64,000 bases of DNA from Paenibacillus hamazuiensis (GTDB lineage: Bacteria; Bacillota; Bacilli; Paenibacillales; NBRC-103111), in NCBI RefSeq assembly GCF_023276405.1, contig NZ_JALRMO010000001.1, positions 1,426,001 to 1,490,000 on the forward strand, written 5' to 3'. The translations under genes were made by a program, and so were the position numbers. Shown here piece after piece: positions 59,463 through 64,000 of the stretch. The first letter of the stretch is position 1, and each line of letters begins with the position of its first letter. The notes beneath the pieces are model-generated. The model did not search any database and was not told the DNA's origin. It saw only the letters and a list, made by a program, of their open reading frames with translations.

Positions 59463-61276
59463 ACTTGAGCGGCTGCAAACGACGGATTTTACTGGCCCCG
59501 CTCGATCCCGTTCACGATGTCGGCCTTAAAATCATCCGCAGGGGATTGGACGAGGCGGGTCACGATACAACGCTGCTTCCGCCCGATTTGGCCGTTCATG
59601 AAATCGCCGAGCGCGCCGTGCGGGAGCCGTTCGACTGCATCATGCTGAGCCGTACGATCGGTTACGGAGCGGAAGAGCTGCTTGCCGAATTTACGAAGAT
59701 GATGGAAACGGCAGGGCTCAAGGGGCGGGTTAAAATCGCTGTCGGCGGTATGGGAATACGCCCGGAGCTTGTCGAGGGGCTCGGCTTTGACCGCGGCTTC
59801 GGACCCGGAACAACGGTCGAGGAGGCGCTTGCGTTCGTTGAGAATCGACCCGCGCGGACCGAACGGGTTCGTCTGCATAAAACGAAGCCCGATTTGACGG
59901 CGGGGTATACGTACCGCTTCCTTAACGGCAGAATCGCCCGGTTGCTGGACGATATTGCGCAGGATGCGCTCCGATGGGCGGAGCGCCGGACGACGGCGGC
60001 CGTGGAACGCGCACAAATCCGCGAGCTGGCGGGCGTCGGTGTTTTGACCGGCAATTTGCGCGCCGAATATGCCGCATTGTGTGATCCGGTCATCCGGGAT
60101 TATTACGAGAAGGCGATCATTCCCGCTGCAGTACGGATGGTGGAAGAAGACGAAGTGGCGGGTTTGCGCCGGTTTTGCCGCACGGCGGACGGGAATGCCA
60201 AAGGGATTTCGCTGCGGCATACGCGCTCGAAGCCGGCGGTGCTCATTCAGTACGGCACCGGATCGCTGTTTCTCGATGCCTCGCATATGAAGGTGGCCGA
60301 AGCGTGGGGGGCCGACGGAGTCATTCATTTCGATCCGGCCTGGGGGGCGAGAACGGAAGGACTGCTTGAAGGCCATGTGAATTATGAAGGGGACGGCACG
60401 GTGATCACAGCGCAAAATTTGCGGCTGCTTCGCTCCTTTCTCGGCGAAGATACGCTGTTTCAAGTGCGCGCGCACCGCGGCTTGAATACGCCGGAGACGG
60501 TCGTTATCGCCGGACAGATCGGGGCCGATCTGACGAAAATCAACATCGCCTACGGCTCGCTTGGTGCGGGAACCGATCCCGAACGACTTGCCGTTGACGG
60601 GATCGCCGCTTTGAAATATGCCGCTGCGTACGGCCTCCCGTACGACATCGTGACAAACGAGGAGCTGTGCGGCGTACCGGCGTTCAAGGCGTTTGCGGGA
60701 ATGCTGATCGTATGCCGTCTCGGTCTGCTGCTCGGCGGGCGGCCGATTCTTCAGCCGCTGTTTTGCCATTCGCCGGAGGCAATGATTACGCGCAAAATGG
60801 AGGACAACTATATCGATTTTAATGCCGCAAAAGTGCAGGCGCTTCGTCAAATCGTCGACGCCCCGGTATGGCCGGGAGCCCCGATCGGCTTTATGACGCA
60901 TTCGGAGGACCGGGTTCAGTCGGCCATGACAACGTCTCTGCATGCCGCGTTAGGCGCGTCTTTGGAGGTGGACGCAGTTACGATCGCCTCCTCGGATGAA
61001 GCGTATTCCCGGGGACCGATCACGGCGCAGGCGAGGGTCGATACGCTGCGGGCGGTCAAGGAATCGTTCCGTTTTCTCGGCAGGGGCAAAGTGGAGCCGA
61101 CCGCGCACGCGATCGATTTGGCGGAGGAGCTGACGGCCGGCATCGAAGCGGTGTTGGAGCAGGTCCGGGAAGCCGGATTTGTCGAGGCCTTGTACCGCGG
61201 CATGCTCGGAAGCCCGGAGGACGGCGCTTATCCGGGAAGAGCGGGCAAAGGAACGGTCAAGCATTATGTCTTTTAA
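59459..61276 (+). CDS. Cobalamin-dependent mutase, fused MutS/MutE-like (glutamate-mutase-like)
   Basis: A 605-residue protein. Residues 1-125 form a B12-binding domain like glutamate mutase subunit S: L-D-P-V-H-D-V-G-L-K-I near residue 18 with the likely cobalt-ligating histidine, then G-L-K-G-R-V-K-I-A-V-G-G and G-F-D-R-G-F-G-P-G-T-T. The histidine motif is D-x-x-H-x-x-G instead of D-x-H-x-x-G. Residues from about 240 on fit a TIM barrel of the glutamate mutase E or aminomutase type (K-I-N-I-A-Y-G-S-L-G-A-G-T, S-S-D-E-A-Y-S-R-G-P-I-T). Separate subunits of about 137 and 483 residues are usual, so this is a natural fusion. The TTG at 59459 follows GGGGGGAG and overlaps the previous stop. The reaction is unknown; a carbon-skeleton or amino-group rearrangement of an amino acid is likely. 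Confidence 0.72.
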   Translation: MNLSGCKRRILLAPLDPVHDVGLKIIRRGLDEAGHDTTLLPPDLAVHEIAERAVREPFDCIMLSRTIGYGAEELLAEFTKMMETAGLKGRVKIAVGGMGIRPELVEGLGFDRGFGPGTTVEEALAFVENRPARTERVRLHKTKPDLTAGYTYRFLNGRIARLLDDIAQDALRWAERRTTAAVERAQIRELAGVGVLTGNLRAEYAALCDPVIRDYYEKAIIPAAVRMVEEDEVAGLRRFCRTADGNAKGISLRHTRSKPAVLIQYGTGSLFLDASHMKVAEAWGADGVIHFDPAWGARTEGLLEGHVNYEGDGTVITAQNLRLLRSFLGEDTLFQVRAHRGLNTPETVVIAGQIGADLTKINIAYGSLGAGTDPERLAVDGIAALKYAAAYGLPYDIVTNEELCGVPAFKAFAGMLIVCRLGLLLGGRPILQPLFCHSPEAMITRKMEDNYIDFNAAKVQALRQIVDAPVWPGAPIGFMTHSEDRVQSAMTTSLHAALGASLEVDAVTIASSDEAYSRGPITAQARVDTLRAVKESFRFLGRGKVEPTAHAIDLAEELTAGIEAVLEQVREAGFVEALYRGMLGSPEDGAYPGRAGKGTVKHYVF

Positions 61277-62453
61277 CCTGCGGTCCCTGCCTTTATGGAT
61301 CATGTTGTCAGGATTTTTCTTCATCAACTGCGGCGCCAACATGGTCATTCCGTTTTTTGGCATATACCTTACAACCTATATGCATCTGAGTCCGGTTGAG
61401 GCGGGCTTGGTGCTGACGGTTACCGTAGGCACGCCGAGAGCGATGGCGCTCTTCGGCGGGTCTGCGGCCGACCGCTTCGGAATCCGGCGTTCGATGCTGT
61501 GCGGTCTTGCGATTTTGATCGTTTCCGCATTCGGTTATGCGTTTTCGCAGTCCTTATGGGCGTTTGTGCTCTGTTCGTTTTTCACCGGAATCGGCTATTC
61601 GCTGTTTACGCCGGCCGGCAAAGCCGCCGTGGCCCGGCTGACCGCGGAGCAGTCGCGCGTGCTCGCTTTTTCCCTGCGCAACATGGCGGTCAACATCGGC
61701 GCTGCGGTCGGACCGGTCGTCGGCATGCTGATAACAGTGGAGTCGCTGCGCAAAACGTTTTTGCTCACTTCGCTCGTATATTTTGCATTTTTGGTGCTGG
61801 TCTGGCTCTTTTTGCGCATGGACGAGGGCGTTCCGCCCGCTTCCGTTCCTTTGGCCGTTATTAAAAATCTCGTTTATGTGTTTCGCGACAAAAGGCTGCT
61901 CGTATTCTCCGTACTGATTATCGCTTTTTATGTCATGCTGGCCCAATTCTCGCTCGTGCTGCCGTTGTTTGCGGCCGACCGGTTTGCGGCGCAAGATGCG
62001 ATCGGCATGTTGTTTGCCGGCAACGCGCTGCTGATGATCGCCGCGCAGTATCCGCTGCTGGCGGTTTGCTCGCGATATTTGGCCGCCCGGCATATCGCTT
62101 TCGTTGGAGTGCTGCTGGCCGCAGCGGGCATCGGAAGCGCGGCGTTTGCCGGACACTTCGCTTATCTGGTGGCGGTGACGCTTGTCATCTTCACCATCGG
62201 CCAGCTGCTTATCATGCCTTCGATCGATACCGTTGTAGCCGACATGGCGCCGGACGGGCTTGCCGCCAGCTACCAGGGATTTTCCGGACTCGCCGCAGCG
62301 GCGGGAGGCATTTTGGGGAATACGGCAGGCGGGGCATTGTACGGCTGGGCCAAGGTGAGCGGATGGATCCAGCACGTATGGGGGCTGTATTTTGCGGCGG
62401 GACTGCTTTGCTGTCTGCTGTATGCCGTCCTTCAGCGGACGGCGAACCGTTAA
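61266..62453 (+). CDS. MFS exporter in the Fur-controlled operon
   Basis: A 395-residue DHA1-type transporter with about twelve helices. Motif A appears as G-G-S-A-A-D-R-F-G-I-R-R-S near residue 65, and the motif C region lies near 140-160 (N-M-A-V-N-I-G-A-A-V-G-P-V-V-G). The ATG at 61266 overlaps the mutase gene; the in-frame codons upstream lie within that gene. Its place between the mutase and the acetyltransferase suggests that it exports the pathway product, as CntE does for staphylopine. It is not a close relative of the CntE-like protein at 6174. Confidence 0.82.
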   Translation: MSFNLRSLPLWIMLSGFFFINCGANMVIPFFGIYLTTYMHLSPVEAGLVLTVTVGTPRAMALFGGSAADRFGIRRSMLCGLAILIVSAFGYAFSQSLWAFVLCSFFTGIGYSLFTPAGKAAVARLTAEQSRVLAFSLRNMAVNIGAAVGPVVGMLITVESLRKTFLLTSLVYFAFLVLVWLFLRMDEGVPPASVPLAVIKNLVYVFRDKRLLVFSVLIIAFYVMLAQFSLVLPLFAADRFAAQDAIGMLFAGNALLMIAAQYPLLAVCSRYLAARHIAFVGVLLAAAGIGSAAFAGHFAYLVAVTLVIFTIGQLLIMPSIDTVVADMAPDGLAASYQGFSGLAAAAGGILGNTAGGALYGWAKVSGWIQHVWGLYFAAGLLCCLLYAVLQRTANR

Positions 62454-62475
62454 ACTTTAGATGGAAGGGGAAAAG

Positions 62476-63570
62476 ATGGATACGATGACTCGCTTTGCCG
62501 CATTGCCGGGCCTCACTTTGGAATCGGGAAAAACGCTGGCGGCCGTTCAGGTGGCCTACGAAACGTACGGGACGCTGAGTCCGAGCAAAGACAACTGCGT
62601 ATTGGTTTGCCACGCCTTGACGGGAGACGCCCGCGCAGCCGGAATCGGCGGTTGGTGGGATGGGTTCATCGGACCGGGCAAAGCGCTCGATACGAATCAT
62701 TACTTCGTCGTTTGCTCCAACGTGCTGGGAGGCTGCAGCGGAACGACAGGCCCCGCATCCGTAAACAACGAGACGGGCAGGCGATTCGCCCTGTCGTTTC
62801 CGGTCGTTACGATCCGCGATATGGTACGGGTTCAAAAAATGCTGCTGGACGAGCTCGGCATCCCCGGTCTGGCCGCCGTTATCGGCGGTTCGATGGGAGG
62901 CATGCAAGCGCTGGAGTGGGCGATATTATTCCCCGGGATGGTGCGCATGTGCGTGCTGATCGCCACCTGCCACCGTTTATCGCCGATGGGCATTGCCTAT
63001 AACGATATCGCCCGGCAGGCGATCATAAGCGATCCCGGTTGGCAGGGCGGCGATTATTACGGCGGAGCGGGCCCGGTGGAAGGGCTTGCCATTGCGCGCA
63101 TGCTCGGCATGGTTAAATACGGGACCGCGGACATGTATAACCGCAAGTTTGGCCGGGCTTTGGTGCGGGGCGGAGATGAGCTTGATTTTTGGGCGGCTTA
63201 TGAAGTCGAGCGATATTTGCGGTATCAAGGGGAGAAGCTGGTCGGCCGCTTCGATGCCAACAGTTATTTGTATTTGCTGAAGGCGATGGATACGCACGAT
63301 ATATGCCGCGGCAGGGGGAGCCTGGAGGAAGTGCTTCGACAAACCGAAGCTTTTTTCGTTGTGGCCGGTATCTCTTCCGACTCGTTTTATCCGTGTGCGG
63401 AGCATCGGGAGCTTGTCCTGTTGTTAAAAAGGGAAGGCAAGCGGGCCGTATTTCTCGAGCTGGAATCGCCGCACGGACACGACGCTTTCCTGATCGAAAC
63501 GGAAAAGCTGCACGGCCTTCTCGGCGAATATTTGGCTCCCGGGATAAAAGCGAAAGCGGGACTTCACTAA
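62476..63570 (+). CDS. metX: Homoserine O-acetyltransferase (MetX family)
   Basis: A 364-residue alpha/beta hydrolase acyltransferase. The nucleophile elbow G-G-S-M-G-G-M-Q-A-L-E-W near residue 140 holds the catalytic serine. V-C-H-A-L-T-G-D near 50 and the C-terminal H-G-H-D-A-F-L near 338 supply the rest of the site. The ATG at 62476 is five bases after AAGGGG; the ATG at 62461 would place that site inside the gene. It lies 22 bases after the exporter. The housekeeping function is O-acetylhomoserine formation for methionine synthesis. Within this operon it may instead supply O-acetylhomoserine to the gamma-synthase-like enzyme. A serine or homoserine succinyl variant cannot be excluded. Confidence 0.82.
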   Translation: MDTMTRFAALPGLTLESGKTLAAVQVAYETYGTLSPSKDNCVLVCHALTGDARAAGIGGWWDGFIGPGKALDTNHYFVVCSNVLGGCSGTTGPASVNNETGRRFALSFPVVTIRDMVRVQKMLLDELGIPGLAAVIGGSMGGMQALEWAILFPGMVRMCVLIATCHRLSPMGIAYNDIARQAIISDPGWQGGDYYGGAGPVEGLAIARMLGMVKYGTADMYNRKFGRALVRGGDELDFWAAYEVERYLRYQGEKLVGRFDANSYLYLLKAMDTHDICRGRGSLEEVLRQTEAFFVVAGISSDSFYPCAEHRELVLLLKREGKRAVFLELESPHGHDAFLIETEKLHGLLGEYLAPGIKAKAGLH

Positions 63571-63611
63571 ACGGATGCGATTCCGCACGCCGCCTCCCAT
63601 TCGAACGGCGT

Positions 63612-63640
63612 TTGTCGGCCTTAAGCGGGTCGTCTATAAT
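63612..63640 (+). promoter_or_regulatory. Sigma-A-type promoter of the YhdH-like gene
   Basis: TTGTCG (63612-63617) and a perfect TATAAT (63635-63640) are separated by 17 bases. A weak ACGCCG/CGGCGT hairpin at 63587-63611 lies just upstream and may end the biosynthetic operon. Confidence 0.72.
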
Positions 63641-63701
63641 AGAGGAAAAGGCGAGCGCGCAGGCAGGAAGTCGCTTGTCGGGAGGAGCTGAAGAAGATAC
63701 A

Positions 63702-64000
63702 TGGAGCCATTTCGCGTATTTTGGGTCGATAAAACGGAAGAAGCTTTTACGGCGGGAGTCAGAACGGTTGCACCCGACGCTTTGCCTGACGGAGAGGTTA
63801 CGATCCGGGTCGTCTATTCCGGCGTCAACTACAAGGACGGCCTCGCGGCAAGCCCGTCCGGACGCGTCCTTCGCGCCTATCCGATGGTCCCCGGCGTTGA
63901 TCTCGCCGGAGTGGTAACTGCCTCGGATGACCCGAAGTTTCGCGAAGGCGACGAGGTGATCGTCACCGGCTACGAGCTTGGCGTCGCGCATTTCGGCGGC
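63702..64000 (+). CDS. Medium-chain dehydrogenase, YhdH/AcuI-like quinone oxidoreductase (N-terminal part)
   Basis: The first 99 residues of a zinc-independent medium-chain reductase, cut by the window end. The pattern Y-S-G-V-N-Y-K-D-G-L-A near residue 41 and P-M-V-P-G-V-D-L-A-G-V-V near 61 are typical of the YhdH/AcuI (acrylyl-CoA reductase) subfamily. ATG lies 13 bases after GGGAGGAG. It has its own promoter and is probably not part of the Fur-controlled operon. Confidence 0.85.

Noticed and set aside
59489-60943. A 484-codon open frame antisense to the B12 mutase gene
   Set aside because: The sense strand has obvious domain structure and operon overlaps; the antisense frame is a by-product of G+C-rich third positions.

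Overview
The window looks like chromosomal DNA of a Gram-positive, spore-forming member of the Paenibacillaceae. Reasons: a moderately high G+C content with frequent TTG and GTG starts behind strong AGGAGG-type ribosome binding sites, a prkA-yhbH-spoVR cluster, a YesM/YesN-type two-component system next to a carbohydrate ABC transporter, lipoprotein signals on every binding protein, and 7-1-7 Fur boxes of the Bacillus type. All functional calls come from reading the sequence and recalling protein families; no database search was run.

Layout. 1-1.4 kb: tail of a GntR regulator and a DUF1648-type membrane protein. 1.4-8.2 kb: a decayed MFS gene, then a Fur-box operon of six translationally coupled genes resembling the staphylopine-type uptake/export system CntA-B-C-D-E-F. 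8.2-11.5 kb: a WYL regulator divergent from a short UvrA paralogue, with a perfect palindrome between them. 11.6-19.8 kb: sensor kinase, sugar ABC transporter, AraC-type response regulator and GH32 beta-fructosidase, a fructan or sucrose utilisation locus. 19.8-24.8 kb: a spacer with four 21-bp palindromes, then prkA-yhbH-spoVR. 24.98 kb: tRNA-Leu(CAG). 25.4-31.3 kb: an A+T-richer segment with a GNAT, a VTT-domain protein, a two-subunit ABC exporter and its MerR/BmrR-type regulator. 31.4 kb: a c-di-GMP-I riboswitch with its own terminator but no gene behind it. 31.6-42.8 kb: a permease-like protein with a lectin-like insert, an OmpR-type two-component system, PadR-BtrH, a molybdate regulator with modAB, and several single genes. 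42.9-44.8 kb: a hairpin array and a frameshifted IS110 element. 44.95-48.4 kb: a TctC-type receptor and a CitA/CitB-type two-component system.

48.5-63.6 kb is the most interesting part. A second nickel/opine-type ABC importer with flanking Fur boxes (48.5-53.6 kb) is followed by a second hairpin array and then by a divergent gene set whose two promoters are each overlapped by a Fur box. Leftward are a class-III aminotransferase and a D-2-hydroxyacid-dehydrogenase-like protein. Rightward are an ornithine-cyclodeaminase-family imine reductase, a cystathionine-gamma-synthase-like PLP enzyme, two unrecognised small proteins, a fused cobalamin-dependent mutase resembling glutamate mutase, an MFS exporter and a homoserine O-acetyltransferase. 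The combination of Fur control, amino-acid-condensing enzymes, an exporter and a dedicated importer suggests an undescribed amino-acid-derived metallophore. The product cannot be read from sequence alone.

Two hairpin arrays (42.9-43.2 and 53.7-54.05 kb) share a 96-97 bp period, fixed bulge positions in every stem and a nearly identical 80-bp tail. They look like a repeated structured RNA or a REP/BIME-like element.
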